The notes: generated by a model from the sequence alone, not told the origin. DNA of 64,000 bases from Enterococcus mundtii (GCF_003957375.1 NZ_CP025473.1:2195501-2259500); one strand, 5' to 3'; positions 25,794-34,288 are shown, counted from the stretch's first letter. Numbers and translations are program-made.

Positions 25794-26258
25794 CTAATGA
25801 GCTAAAATATTTTCAAGCACTAATAGTTGCCGTTTGATCACTAACCCATTTTCAGCTTTCCCCATATACCCAGTCAATTGTCCATTTTGTCCAATCACTC
25901 GGTGACAAGGAATAACGATTGGTAGAGGATTCAAACGATTGGCTTGACCAATCGCACGAGCTGCCTTTGGTTGCCCGATTGCCTGTGCCACTTGTTTATA
26001 TGTGCGACTTTGTCCATAAGGGATTCTTGTGAGCACTCGCCAAACCTTTTGTTGAAAGGCTGTTCCTCTTTGGAAAGATAAAGGTACATCGAAAACGTGT
26101 CTTTCACCTGAAAAATACTCTTCCAGCTGTTGTTTTGCCAAGGATAAAATCTGAGCATTGGCTTCTTCATTTTCAAAAATCCGTTCAAAAGAGACAGCTG
26201 TTAATCCTTTTTGATCGGCATCAAGCCACAAAGGACCGATTGGTGTTTCAATTTTCAT
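25794..26258 (-). CDS. ogt: Methylated-DNA--protein-cysteine methyltransferase
   Basis: The 154-residue protein has the active-site motif PCHRVIGQNG (Cys118) and the helix-turn-helix RIPYGQSRTYKQVAQAIGQP with the arginine finger in AARAIGQANRLNP. It removes alkyl groups from O6-alkylguanine in DNA onto its own Cys. It is Ogt-type, without an Ada domain. Confidence 0.93.
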   Translation of the reverse strand: MKIETPIGPLWLDADQKGLTAVSFERIFENEEANAQILSLAKQQLEEYFSGERHVFDVPLSFQRGTAFQQKVWRVLTRIPYGQSRTYKQVAQAIGQPKAARAIGQANRLNPLPIVIPCHRVIGQNGQLTGYMGKAENGLVIKRQLLVLENILAH

Positions 26259-26454
26259 TTTTGTCCGCCTTCCTCCTCACTTATTTTATTTATCATCTAT
26301 GATTCAAGAAAAAAAAGCAACCTAAAAGTTTATTTAATGCCATAGAGATGGTACACTGAATAAGGCGCTTATAACATCTTTTATTTTTGTTATTTAAGCA
26401 TACTTTTATATATATAGGTTATATGAAAAAAACATGCTTGAAAGGAACGAAAAC

Positions 26455-27408
26455 ATGAAAATATCAATTGTCATCCCTTGTTTTAATGAAGAAAAAACTG
26501 TCCCACTTTTTTTTGATGAAGTCGAAAAATTTCGTGGCGATTACGAGTTCGAGTATCTTTTTATCGATGATGGGTCCAGTGATGGTACCTTGGCTGCCAT
26601 CAAAAAATTAGCGAATGTACATGAATCCGTTCGTTTTGTCGCTTTTTCACGAAATTTCGGAAAAGAAGCCGCACTATATGCCGGCCTGCAAGCCTCTACA
26701 GGAGACCTTGTCACTGTCATGGACGTCGATTTACAAGATCCGCCTGAATTATTACCAGTGATGATTGATAAAGTCATCAACTCCGATATCGATTGTATCG
26801 GTACACGCCGTTCTACTCGTGAAGGTGAACCAGCTATCCGTAGTTTCTTTGCGAAGAAATTTTACCAATTGATCAATAAAATCAGTGATACTGAAATGGT
26901 TGACGGTGCAAGAGATTATCGCATGATGACTCGCCAAATGGTGGATGCGGTCTTAGAATTAGCGGAATACAATCGCTTTTCAAAAGGACTATTCAGTTGG
27001 GTAGGATTCAAAACAGAGTATCTCTCATTTGAAAATCGTGAACGCGTTGCCGGTGAAACGTCTTGGTCATTTTGGAAATTATTCAACTATTCAATCGATG
27101 GGATCGTCAATTTTTCTGACACGCCATTGAACATCGCCTCATTTGTTGGCGCATTATCATGTATCGGTTCAGGAATCGCCATCTTATTTATTATTTTACG
27201 TGCGTTATTATTTGGTGATCCAACATCCGGCTGGCCTTCACTCGTCTCAATCGTCCTATTCATCGGCGGAATCCAACTCCTTTGTCTTGGCATCATTGGG
27301 AAATATATCGGGAAAATCTTCCTGGAAACGAAAAAACGCCCAGTCTATATCGTACGGGAAACTGAAAAACAAAAAGCCCACCAAATTGGTGAACAAACAG
27401 ACAAATAA
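26455..27408 (+). CDS. Family 2 glycosyltransferase, GtrB/CsbB-like
   Basis: The ATG at 26455 follows AAAGGAACG. The 317-residue protein has an N-terminal GT-A domain (VIPCFNEEKTVPLFF, DDGSSDGT near 41-48, VMDVDLQDPPE with the metal-binding DxD-like pair, RDYRMMTR) and two C-terminal membrane spans (about 228-255, 265-290). Such enzymes load sugar onto undecaprenyl phosphate for modification of wall polymers. No GtrA flippase or GtrC is beside it, so the acceptor pathway is unknown. Confidence 0.85.
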   Translation: MKISIVIPCFNEEKTVPLFFDEVEKFRGDYEFEYLFIDDGSSDGTLAAIKKLANVHESVRFVAFSRNFGKEAALYAGLQASTGDLVTVMDVDLQDPPELLPVMIDKVINSDIDCIGTRRSTREGEPAIRSFFAKKFYQLINKISDTEMVDGARDYRMMTRQMVDAVLELAEYNRFSKGLFSWVGFKTEYLSFENRERVAGETSWSFWKLFNYSIDGIVNFSDTPLNIASFVGALSCIGSGIAILFIILRALLFGDPTSGWPSLVSIVLFIGGIQLLCLGIIGKYIGKIFLETKKRPVYIVRETEKQKAHQIGEQTDK

Positions 27409-27417
27409 TCAATGAAT

Positions 27418-27456
27418 AAAGCTATCCTTTAAAATTAGAGGGTAGCTTTTTCTTTA
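27418..27456 (+). terminator. Terminator of the glycosyltransferase gene
   Basis: AAAGCTATCCT / AGGGTAGCTTT with TTTTTCTTT. Confidence 0.8.
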
Positions 27457-27627
27457 TGATAGCCAGTTAAAATAACTCTCATTATAAAAAGTTGTTTTAA
27501 CTGATTGCGTTTTATCTATCCATTCATTGCGTATACTTATAGATGATAATGTTTCTATCTGTTAATTATAGCTGATAGCATTTTTTATGTTAGATTTTTG
27601 ACTAATCCGTAAGAATGGAGTTATTAC

Positions 27628-28142
27628 ATGGATAATTTTTTAGTAATAGTTGCTTACTTTTTTCTCTCTCTTCTCTATATATTTTTATTCTCATTGGCTT
27701 TTTTTGTTTTGAAAATGGAAAAATATCGTAAACAAATCTTCGAGAATAAATATTTATTACCAGATATTGAATACACAAAAGAGTATTATTTGATTACGAA
27801 AAGAAGTAATCTATTTGTTTTTACTGGCTTAACTTCTTGTATCATAGCTGGCATATTTTTGATAAATAACAAATATTACTTAACTTTAGGCGGCGCCTTA
27901 TTTGCTGTACTCTGCTTACACTTATCTCTAGACAAATGGCGATACTTTAAAAGAACAATCTCTCAAGGTTACCTAGTAACCTACAGAAAAAACTATATTC
28001 TATCTATTTTTTTACAGAACCAGAAGAGCAACAAAAGATTCTTTCTAGGCAAAGAGTCATGCTTGTACTCGCATACCTAGGAGCTTTTTCAGCAATTATA
28101 ATTGTAAATTGTATTCTTTGTTCTAAAATTTTTGATTTGTAA
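27628..28142 (+). pseudogene. Membrane protein, first of a tandem pair, frameshifted
   Basis: The gene begins with ATG after ATGGAG and encodes hydrophobic spans at about 5-28, 62-82 and 84-98. Translation fails near codon 131, in a run of seven T (about 28004-28010). With eight T the frame continues FTEPEEQQKILSRQ and a last membrane span to TAA at 28140-28142, making 171 residues. This closely matches the neighbour gene (168 residues; FTNLEEKQKILSWQ at the same place). The corrected length is a whole number of codons (516). Function is unknown. Confidence 0.75.
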
Positions 28143-28228
28143 GAATGATTAAGTAAATTTCCCCTGTAAGGCACTATGCAGAAAGTTATTCAAGAAGCTT
28201 TACATATTTATAAAAGAGGAGAAACAGC

Positions 28229-28735
28229 ATGCATAATTTCTTGGTTATGACCAGTTATTTTTTTCTATTACTTATGTTAATTACATTAGTATTCTTAAGC
28301 TACATAAACACTAAGATAGAAGTGTTCAAAAAGACAGTAATTAAACGTAATATTCTGAGTTTCAGTACAGCTGAAGCAAATGAATATATTCCGATTCTTA
28401 GAAAAAGTAATCGTTTTATACTTTTCTCATTAATTTCTTGTATTTTGTCAATTTTTTTTATAACCGAGAATAACATACCTTTCTCCATACTATTTATTAT
28501 CCTAGGTATAATTTTTTGTCTTGTAGCTTTACAAAAATGGCGATATTTAAAAAAAACAATTTTAGCAGGATATTTAATCATTACTAAAAAAAAGAATCAT
28601 TTTACTTATTTTTTCACTAATTTAGAAGAGAAACAAAAAATCCTGTCCTGGCAAAGCAAAATGATCTACTCAGTTTACTTGATATTTATTTTTGGTTCCT
28701 TGTCACTGTTTATTGGTTTAATGACTACAGTTTAA
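28229..28735 (+). CDS. Membrane protein, second of a tandem pair
   Basis: The 168-residue protein has four hydrophobic spans (about 6-28, 64-80, 84-98 and 145-165) and a central charged loop. It shares MxNFLV at the start, KWRYxKKTI and EExQKILS with the upstream paralogue. AGAGGAG precedes the ATG. The intact copy next to a broken one suggests relaxed need for two. A bacteriocin-immunity-like role is possible for such small multi-span proteins on an accessory island, but nothing proves it. Confidence 0.55.
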   Translation: MHNFLVMTSYFFLLLMLITLVFLSYINTKIEVFKKTVIKRNILSFSTAEANEYIPILRKSNRFILFSLISCILSIFFITENNIPFSILFIILGIIFCLVALQKWRYLKKTILAGYLIITKKKNHFTYFFTNLEEKQKILSWQSKMIYSVYLIFIFGSLSLFIGLMTTV

Positions 28736-28777
28736 CAAGATAAACCAAAGTGCTTTTCAACTTTGATTTATCTTGTT
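28734..28777. terminator. Bidirectional terminator between converging genes
   Basis: AACAAGATAAA(C)CAAAGT / ACTTTG(A)TTTATCTTGTT, an almost perfect stem of about 17 bp. Confidence 0.8.
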
Positions 28778-28786
28778 TCCTGATTG

Positions 28787-31027
28787 TTATGCTCCAATAA
28801 AATGAGAATATATCCCCATTAAAGTGATACCAATTACTGCTAGTGCAGCAACAACGGTTGAAATAAAACCAGTAATACCAACAATAATTGCTCCTATAGC
28901 ACCTATGATAGCTGAACCGTACGCATAAAGCAGTACAACGGCTGTGGTTGATACCAATACCCCAACAATTAGCTTAGTATCCCACTCAAACGTCCCATTC
29001 TTCAACTGTTCTACGACGTCCTGATAAACTGGATCTGACAAGGGGGAATCAACAAGCGGACGTAAGTAAATCTCAATCTCTAATTGAAATTTGGATGTAA
29101 TTTCATGGTCTCCGTGCTTCAACTCTTTCTCAAAGGTCATCAAGATACGTGTACCTATTAACCCTTCTTTCGTTGCTAATCCAACTGCAATCGCTCCATT
29201 ATCTACTTTTGGTCCAAGTTCGTTGATGACATCTTCAAAACTTTTTGTGTCTCCTTTAAGATACTCACTGTATTCCACGATCGAATCAGTGATTTCATTG
29301 TAATAAGGAGACATATCCACTTTTTTATCCTTCACTAATACAGAAATCCCATATTCTTCTCCTGAAATAGACCACTCCATATGAGGTTTCAAATAGACCA
29401 CGTAATTTGGTGCTGGCTCTATACGTACTTCTTGTTCAAATTCAAATGCTGTTTCTGCTACACCGAAATTTTTATACAGCTTCAATAACTCTCTTTTCGC
29501 AATTGCTTCTGGAGATACAGAAAAAGATGAAATACCTCGATCTCTACCTGACACAGCAACTTTATCGATACCTACTCCCGCTGTGGTCAGTTCAATAAAC
29601 TGATCAAATGCCCATTGTTTAGGCATAGGAAATCCTAAATTACCACTAAAGCCTGAGGACATATTAGATACAAAAGCTTGAGTTGTATAACTCGCATCAA
29701 TGATTTTCTGGCAAACATTTCTAGTACCATAAACGCCAACATTATATGTCTGGTCTGATGAAAGAATTGACCATACTCCCGCAAAATAAGGTAAGACGGT
29801 TCCGGGGATATTTCCGTCTTGAATATCCACATCACATGCAAAATAAATGGTTGTTCCTAAGGGAAAACCTAAGTTATATGCTGCTTCAATCGCCAGTTTT
29901 CCATCTTTTAGGCCTTGATCTTGCGTGAAATAAGATTCATACCAACCGCCATCTTGGTAGATAGGAAAAATGGCTAAGCCAACTTGTGTAATTGCTTCTA
30001 TCTCTTCAAAGGATAAACTTTTATCACGTTCGTCGGCTCCTGTTCCAACCGTACCTGTCAAGTAGCGTCCAACAATCGAAAAACCTTGTGATTTCAAACC
30101 TTCCGCTGTTTCTTTAGTCAAAATTGTCGAGGTGTCAAAGGCCTCTGCTGAACGATTCGTGTTCCCGTTTGATGTTAGTAAACCTTTCATCACGGTTAAA
30201 TCCGACGTTTGATTATACGGTGGCAATACCATAAACTGTCGGAAAGCAAGAATTTGCTCCGCAATATATGACGTAAAGTTTCCTGAAAAATCACCTTGTT
30301 TGTTATAACCGTTCACATAAAGACCGTATTGCAAAATTCGAACAAATGGACCGATGTCTCCTTGATTTAGTACTGGGGTACCCGCTTCAGTCCCAGGACC
30401 ATAATTACCATTTGCTGTATTTGTATCCATACCAATTTCTGCTTGAAGACCATAAATCAATGCTGTATTGGTTTGACGCTGATAAACGCCATCACAAGGC
30501 AAAATCCCCGTATATTGCCAGTACTCTCGATTCAATCCTTGTTGCATCGAGCGAATCGTCGCATCTCCACTTGGTACTAAAACAAAAGCGCTCATATCAA
30601 ACAAGGCTTTAGCCCATGTGGAATCTAATGTACTATTGACTGATTCAAATCCTGCGGCAATTTTTAACTGCTTTATTGCATTGTCATTGTCCGTTGTGTA
30701 AATGGTATTAAACTTTCCAGTTCCCATTCCTTTACAACGAAATGCACCATCAATCAACTTTACAAAATTACTTTCATATGTGTTGATTAGATTGGGGGTC
30801 ACTTCTTTATCCCATAAAGCAGAAGTGGTAGCACCGAAGTTATCAACTAATGTCGTAATTCCTAGTTCATGTTGTACCGCTCGAATCAATCCATAAATCG
30901 TATTCCATCCAGTATAACCATCTTCCGGTACTGAACCAAAGCCTGCTACATTTCCATATGTCTCATTCAACCATTGCTGTACCTCTAACACCCAAGGATC
31001 ACGTGTTTGTTTTGCTTTCTTATCCAT
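28787..31027 (-). CDS. Large peptidoglycan-binding / DUF1906 glycosidase-like protein, putative holin-released effector
   Basis: I use the ATG at 31027, behind GAGGAG (about 746 residues). The N-terminal half holds peptidoglycan-binding-like repeats. The clearest is QGDIGPFVRILQYGLYVNGY, about 225-270. Residues about 300-500 form a DUF1906 (Rv2525c-like glycosidase) domain: GFSIVGRYLTGTVG, LAIFPIYQDGGWYES, GTTIYFACDVD and GVYGTRN. A novel segment follows (about 510-690). The C-terminus is strongly hydrophobic (about 690-745, Gly/Ile/Val/Ala-rich). There is no signal peptide, so release must be non-classical. It has its own copy of the island promoter motif at 31069-31098. I infer a cell-wall-targeting or membrane-acting effector. 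Confidence 0.75.
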   Translation of the reverse strand: MDKKAKQTRDPWVLEVQQWLNETYGNVAGFGSVPEDGYTGWNTIYGLIRAVQHELGITTLVDNFGATTSALWDKEVTPNLINTYESNFVKLIDGAFRCKGMGTGKFNTIYTTDNDNAIKQLKIAAGFESVNSTLDSTWAKALFDMSAFVLVPSGDATIRSMQQGLNREYWQYTGILPCDGVYQRQTNTALIYGLQAEIGMDTNTANGNYGPGTEAGTPVLNQGDIGPFVRILQYGLYVNGYNKQGDFSGNFTSYIAEQILAFRQFMVLPPYNQTSDLTVMKGLLTSNGNTNRSAEAFDTSTILTKETAEGLKSQGFSIVGRYLTGTVGTGADERDKSLSFEEIEAITQVGLAIFPIYQDGGWYESYFTQDQGLKDGKLAIEAAYNLGFPLGTTIYFACDVDIQDGNIPGTVLPYFAGVWSILSSDQTYNVGVYGTRNVCQKIIDASYTTQAFVSNMSSGFSGNLGFPMPKQWAFDQFIELTTAGVGIDKVAVSGRDRGISSFSVSPEAIAKRELLKLYKNFGVAETAFEFEQEVRIEPAPNYVVYLKPHMEWSISGEEYGISVLVKDKKVDMSPYYNEITDSIVEYSEYLKGDTKSFEDVINELGPKVDNGAIAVGLATKEGLIGTRILMTFEKELKHGDHEITSKFQLEIEIYLRPLVDSPLSDPVYQDVVEQLKNGTFEWDTKLIVGVLVSTTAVVLLYAYGSAIIGAIGAIIVGITGFISTVVAALAVIGITLMGIYSHFIGA

Positions 31028-31064
31028 TCTTTTCACTCCTCAACATTATTTTGATTCGAATCAC

Positions 31065-31736
31065 TTAGATATGTTGAGATTTTTTAGAATTTGTGACAGT
31101 ATTCAGGAAATATTTTTCTTGAAGCAAATATTTTTTTAAGCGTTTCTTCATTCTCTCCACTCTTTTACGCACTGACGGATGGTAGTCCTTTTCTGAAAAC
31201 ATGATTTTCGCTGCTTCAGAACAAGTAAGCCCTTCAACTAGCAATGAAAAGAAGAACCCATCAAGTGGTTCTTGCTTTTGATAATTACAAACCATCTCTT
31301 TTAAATCGATAGTTGAATCAAATTCCACCGATGACTGACTCTCTATAAATCCAGGATCTAAAGATTGCCAACGCCCAGCATCATAAGTAATCCCATTTTT
31401 GTCATTCTTATTGTTTGAACTTTTTTTGTAAAGACGCCATACATCTTTCTCAGCAATTGCTAAGCGATAGAGAAACAAATTTTTAAACTTCAACTCTTTC
31501 TTCTTTCTTTCCAGTCGATAATCTTCAATCGCTTTCCATGTAGCTAACAGATAGGTACTATAAAAATCTTCAAAAGGTATGTATACGCCCAATTTCTCTG
31601 CTGAAATTTGGGCATTTTTAGCACTTTTTTTTAAATATGGAAAAAAATCTCTGAGTATTGCTTCCAGTAACTCTCCATTTTGTTCTATTACATACAAATC
31701 CACTCTTTCTGTTATGCTTATCCAAAAACTCATCAT
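31065..31736 (-). CDS. Sigma-70-like regulator of the lysis/effector cluster
   Basis: The start is taken at ATG 31736, six to seven bases after GGAG (223 residues). The N-terminal half has a region 2-like helix bundle (IPFEDFYSTYLLATWKAIEDY, then FLYRLAIAEKDVWRLYKK). The C-terminal part has a region 4-like helix-turn-helix (LLVEGLTCSEAAKIMFSEKD followed by a very basic helix). This is the layout of small alternative sigma factors and of the TcdR/UviA group. It carries the shared promoter motif before its own start, which indicates autoregulation. A phage RinA/ArpU-type activator is the main alternative. Confidence 0.6.
   Translation of the reverse strand: MMSFWISITERVDLYVIEQNGELLEAILRDFFPYLKKSAKNAQISAEKLGVYIPFEDFYSTYLLATWKAIEDYRLERKKKELKFKNLFLYRLAIAEKDVWRLYKKSSNNKNDKNGITYDAGRWQSLDPGFIESQSSVEFDSTIDLKEMVCNYQKQEPLDGFFFSLLVEGLTCSEAAKIMFSEKDYHPSVRKRVERMKKRLKKYLLQEKYFLNTVTNSKKSQHI
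31069..31098 (-). promoter_or_regulatory. Shared island promoter motif, copy C (before the effector)
   Basis: On the minus strand: TGTCACA, 15 bases, CAACATAT. It sits inside the last codons of the sigma-like gene and 42 bases before the effector ATG. It differs from copies A and B by one base in the second element and one base in spacing. Confidence 0.65.
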
Positions 31737-31764
31737 TAGCCACTCCATTCATTCTTTTGAAAGG

Positions 31765-31795
31765 ATATGTCGATAAGTTGAATAAATCTGTGACA
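31765..31795 (-). promoter_or_regulatory. Shared island promoter motif, copy B (before the sigma-like gene)
   Basis: On the minus strand: TGTCACA, 16 bases, CGACATAT, 29 bases before the ATG of the sigma-like gene. The same two elements at the same spacing recur as copy A. Confidence 0.7.
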
Positions 31796-31830
31796 TAGAA
31801 TCTATTCTTTATTTTTCTATTTTTTGGATA

Positions 31831-32214
31831 TTAGCTGCCTTTTTTTAATTTCTGTTCAATCGATTCGATGATCTGACGAAAATATTTTGTTAGATTTGTT
31901 TCTGCCATATTCTCTAAAATACTTCCGATTTCCGTCAGTACTAAAAATGTTGTAAATACTTGAACTAACGTGAATTCAAGTTGAACATTATTTTTTGCTA
32001 AAACGATATCGACAACGCCAGTCAAAATCAATAAAACAAAATGACTAAGCTTCTTCCATAGGCCTTGCCAGCTCAGATTAGAATACCAAGTTCTTTGTAC
32101 TTTCGCTTTTAGCCAACCAGTGAATAAATCTAATAAAATCAACAAAAAGAAGATATGGATCAATTCTTCTTCTGTTTCAAATAAATGTATAAAAATCCCC
32201 ATTTTACTAAACAT
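31831..32214 (-). CDS. Holin of the toxin-secretion/phage-lysis family
   Basis: The 127-residue protein has three hydrophobic spans (about 18-36, 54-72 and 80-100). It shows the family pattern DLFTGWLKAKVQ, then LSWQGLWKKLSHFV and EIGSILENMAE. This family (Phage_holin_4_1) includes TcdE of C. difficile. GAGGGAG precedes the ATG. It lies directly after the endolysin gene, in the same transcript from promoter A. The C-terminus is a basic tail (KLKKGS). It would open the membrane to let the endolysin or effector out. Confidence 0.85.
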   Translation of the reverse strand: MFSKMGIFIHLFETEEELIHIFFLLILLDLFTGWLKAKVQRTWYSNLSWQGLWKKLSHFVLLILTGVVDIVLAKNNVQLEFTLVQVFTTFLVLTEIGSILENMAETNLTKYFRQIIESIEQKLKKGS

Positions 32215-32224
32215 TATCTCCCTC

Positions 32225-32907
32225 TTAACTGATCACTTCGCAACATTTTTCGTAATAGGATTTACGTGAAGCCAATCCATTGTATCCACCATTTACTTTA
32301 AATGTCACTTGTTCAACAGTAGGTGATAATAAACAGAAATTATTCATCCCATTGGCCTCCCACCAATAGCCAGCACTTGACCAAGGATATCTTTCAGCCA
32401 CATAAGTTACTCCTTGATTGACAACTTCTGGATCTGCGATTGATAAAGAAAACTGTGTATAATTATAACGACCAGTTAGTTGATAAACCCTGCCCCTTTG
32501 AATTTTCTACCATCCCCACTAAAAACATTTCCAAGGTCACTACGCCCTTCATAAGCTTCTCCAGAAGCAAGTTCTATGCGCCATTTCCCACAACCTGACT
32601 CGTGATTACACTGGCTAATAAAATGCTGTAAAGGATTAAGTTCAGTGATACGATACACGTTGATGCACTGATTTAAATCGTTGATTATCTGCTCTGAAAA
32701 ATTACTCCATCCAATTGCTTCAAGTTGGCTCCTAGTAATCTTTCGCGTAAGTGTATCATTCAACTCTTTCATGATCATCAGCTCTTGCCCAACTAAAATA
32801 AAGTCAGGATTTTTGATTCCATTCCATTGTTGTAATTGACTAACTGATACCCCAAATTTTTCACCAATCCTACTTAACGAATCTCCAGATTTTACAACAT
32901 ACTTCAT
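32225..32907 (-). pseudogene. LysM-GH19 endolysin, single-base frameshift
   Basis: The N-terminal LysM (about 1-45, YVVKSGDSLSRIGEKFGVS) is followed by a GH19 chitinase/lysozyme-like domain with catalytic Glu103 in NHESG. After GAGFI the frame runs into TAA at 32476. One added C (ATCAACTA to ATCCAACTA) restores QLTGRYNY, the conserved GH19 continuation. It then runs through YPWSSAGYWWEANG and FKVNGGYNGL to TAA at 32225, a whole 228 codons. As it stands the product stops at residue 143, keeps the LysM and first catalytic Glu but loses the rest of the fold, and is most likely inactive. Confidence 0.85.
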
Positions 32908-32933
32908 TTTGATTCTCCTCTCAAAATTTTTGC

Positions 32934-32981
32934 GTATTTAAATACGTTTAATATGTCGGTAAAATGAAGAAAATTGTGACA
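32934..32981 (-). promoter_or_regulatory. Shared island promoter motif, copy A, with start-site palindrome
   Basis: On the minus strand: TGTCACA (32975-32981), 16 bases, CGACATAT (32951-32958), followed at the expected start site by the perfect 14-bp palindrome CGTATTTAAATACG (32934-32947). It drives the endolysin-holin pair. Its -35-like element abuts the T-tract of the upstream terminator. Confidence 0.7.
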
Positions 32982-33010
32982 AAAAAGCATCGGCAGAATA
33001 CCGATGCTTT
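32981..33010 (-). terminator. Terminator of the upstream lipoprotein gene
   Basis: AAAGCATCGG / CCGATGCTTT with six T on the minus strand. It separates the lipoprotein gene from the lysis operon. Confidence 0.85.
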
Positions 33011-33065
33011 AAATCGCTTATTTATTTAATGACTTATAAATAGATTGAGCACAAAAAATACTGGT

Positions 33066-33608
33066 TTATGGAATTATTTTTTTCATAGGATACATAATGA
33101 CTTGATGTTCTTTCACTTCCTCGCTGAATAAAAACAATCTATCTGCTTCGATTCTGTACTTATGATCTTTGATCACATTTGCATAGTTCACACTTGCTGG
33201 ATCTGGTTCTAAATAGAAGTTATCTTGATTAACTGAATATATTCCAGCATACTCTATCAGCCCAGACAGATTGATTCGCTGTACTTCACCTGATTCATTG
33301 AAGATCAAAATACCCCCTCCCTCCAGTTTCCAGGAATACTTAATCAAGAGATCGTGTAACTGGTCGTGGGAAATATCGCTTTTTATTTTTAATTTCTGAT
33401 ATGCTTCATCGAGTTTTCCCGGACCAGGAAAGGCTGTTTTATATTCCTCGAATGTTAAATCGTCTGAATCAGCTATTTCCTGTGATTGAGTGCTTTCTTT
33501 TGTTTCCGGAACGCTGTCACTCATTTCAAATTGTCTTGTATTTGTTTCGCTACTACAGCCAGCCATTAGTAATAGAAATAGCAGGATGGATATTATTCGT
33601 TTCTTCAT
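33066..33608 (-). CDS. Island lipoprotein of unknown function
   Basis: The 180-residue lipoprotein has lipobox LMAGC (Cys about 18) and an acidic Ser/Glu/Thr-rich linker (about 20-50). A mixed alpha/beta domain follows (FEEYKTAFPGPGKLDEAYQKL, then YSWKLEGGGILIFNESG and a strand-rich end). It has its own terminator and lacks the shared promoter motif, so it is probably not part of the lysis regulon. No family is recognised. Confidence 0.65.
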   Translation of the reverse strand: MKKRIISILLFLLLMAGCSSETNTRQFEMSDSVPETKESTQSQEIADSDDLTFEEYKTAFPGPGKLDEAYQKLKIKSDISHDQLHDLLIKYSWKLEGGGILIFNESGEVQRINLSGLIEYAGIYSVNQDNFYLEPDPASVNYANVIKDHKYRIEADRLFLFSEEVKEHQVIMYPMKKIIP

Positions 33609-33635
33609 TCTATTTGATCACTCTCTCTTCATTTC

Positions 33636-33678
33636 AAAAAATAGAAAGAGGCTTCTTCCCAAACAGTCTATTTTTAGT
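33636..33678 (-). terminator. Terminator of the secreted-protein gene
   Basis: AAAAATAGA / TCTATTTTT arms around a 21-base loop, ending in TTTTTT on the minus strand. Confidence 0.55.
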
Positions 33679-34288
33679 TTAGCAAATCATTCTTATCAGC
33701 AACACTCAGCCATAACCTTCTATACCATTGCCACTTTGTATCAGAAATGTTGAAGTATCTATAGTAATATCCTCCATCCCATACACCAGTTCCATAATCT
33801 TGCACATAATCACCTAGAAAATAAAACTGATTATAAGACATTATTGCATGGATACCCGCAATGCCATTGTCCTCTATTGTAAATAAAGGTGCTAATTCGT
33901 TGCATCTTATCCCACTAGCTGACGAAGTACTACCTGAACTAGGATTATAAATTTGAACTGAGAACCCTGTTGCATTAATACTATATAGTTTAGCCTTTGG
34001 TAACAACTCTTCTGTACTTAAATTATCTGTTGAATTTTTATCTTCTCCTTCGATGATATATGTGCCAGGTTTTGGTTTTTGTGTCGTCAACTTGTCTTTT
34101 GAAAAAGGTAGATTATCTACATCAATCCCCTGTTCTTCAAGTTGTTGTATTGCTTTTTGGTTATCTTCTTTCGAAATAACAATACTTTCAGGATCAATTG
34201 CTCGAATTGCTGCATCTGCAACCTCAGTATGCATTCCACTAACTATCAAACCAAACAGCATTGTAAACCCCATCAATACTTCCTTCAT
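33674..34288 (-). CDS. Secreted protein of unknown function
   Basis: The 204-residue protein begins with a signal peptide (about 1-26, cleavage likely after ADA). A Lys/Glu/Asn-rich propeptide-like part follows (about 30-95), then an aromatic C-terminal domain (about 130-204) rich in Tyr, Trp and Gly (GVWDGGYYYRYFNISDTKWQWYRR). A charged first half with an aromatic second half resembles secreted bacteriocin-like or adhesin-like precursors. No family is recognised. It transcribes away from the AT-rich gap. Confidence 0.6.
   Translation of the reverse strand: MKEVLMGFTMLFGLIVSGMHTEVADAAIRAIDPESIVISKEDNQKAIQQLEEQGIDVDNLPFSKDKLTTQKPKPGTYIIEGEDKNSTDNLSTEELLPKAKLYSINATGFSVQIYNPSSGSTSSASGIRCNELAPLFTIEDNGIAGIHAIMSYNQFYFLGDYVQDYGTGVWDGGYYYRYFNISDTKWQWYRRLWLSVADKNDLLN

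Noticed and set aside
28081-28228. Separate small ORF after the broken membrane-protein gene
   Set aside because: It is the tail of that gene in the shifted frame, as the match to the paralogue shows.
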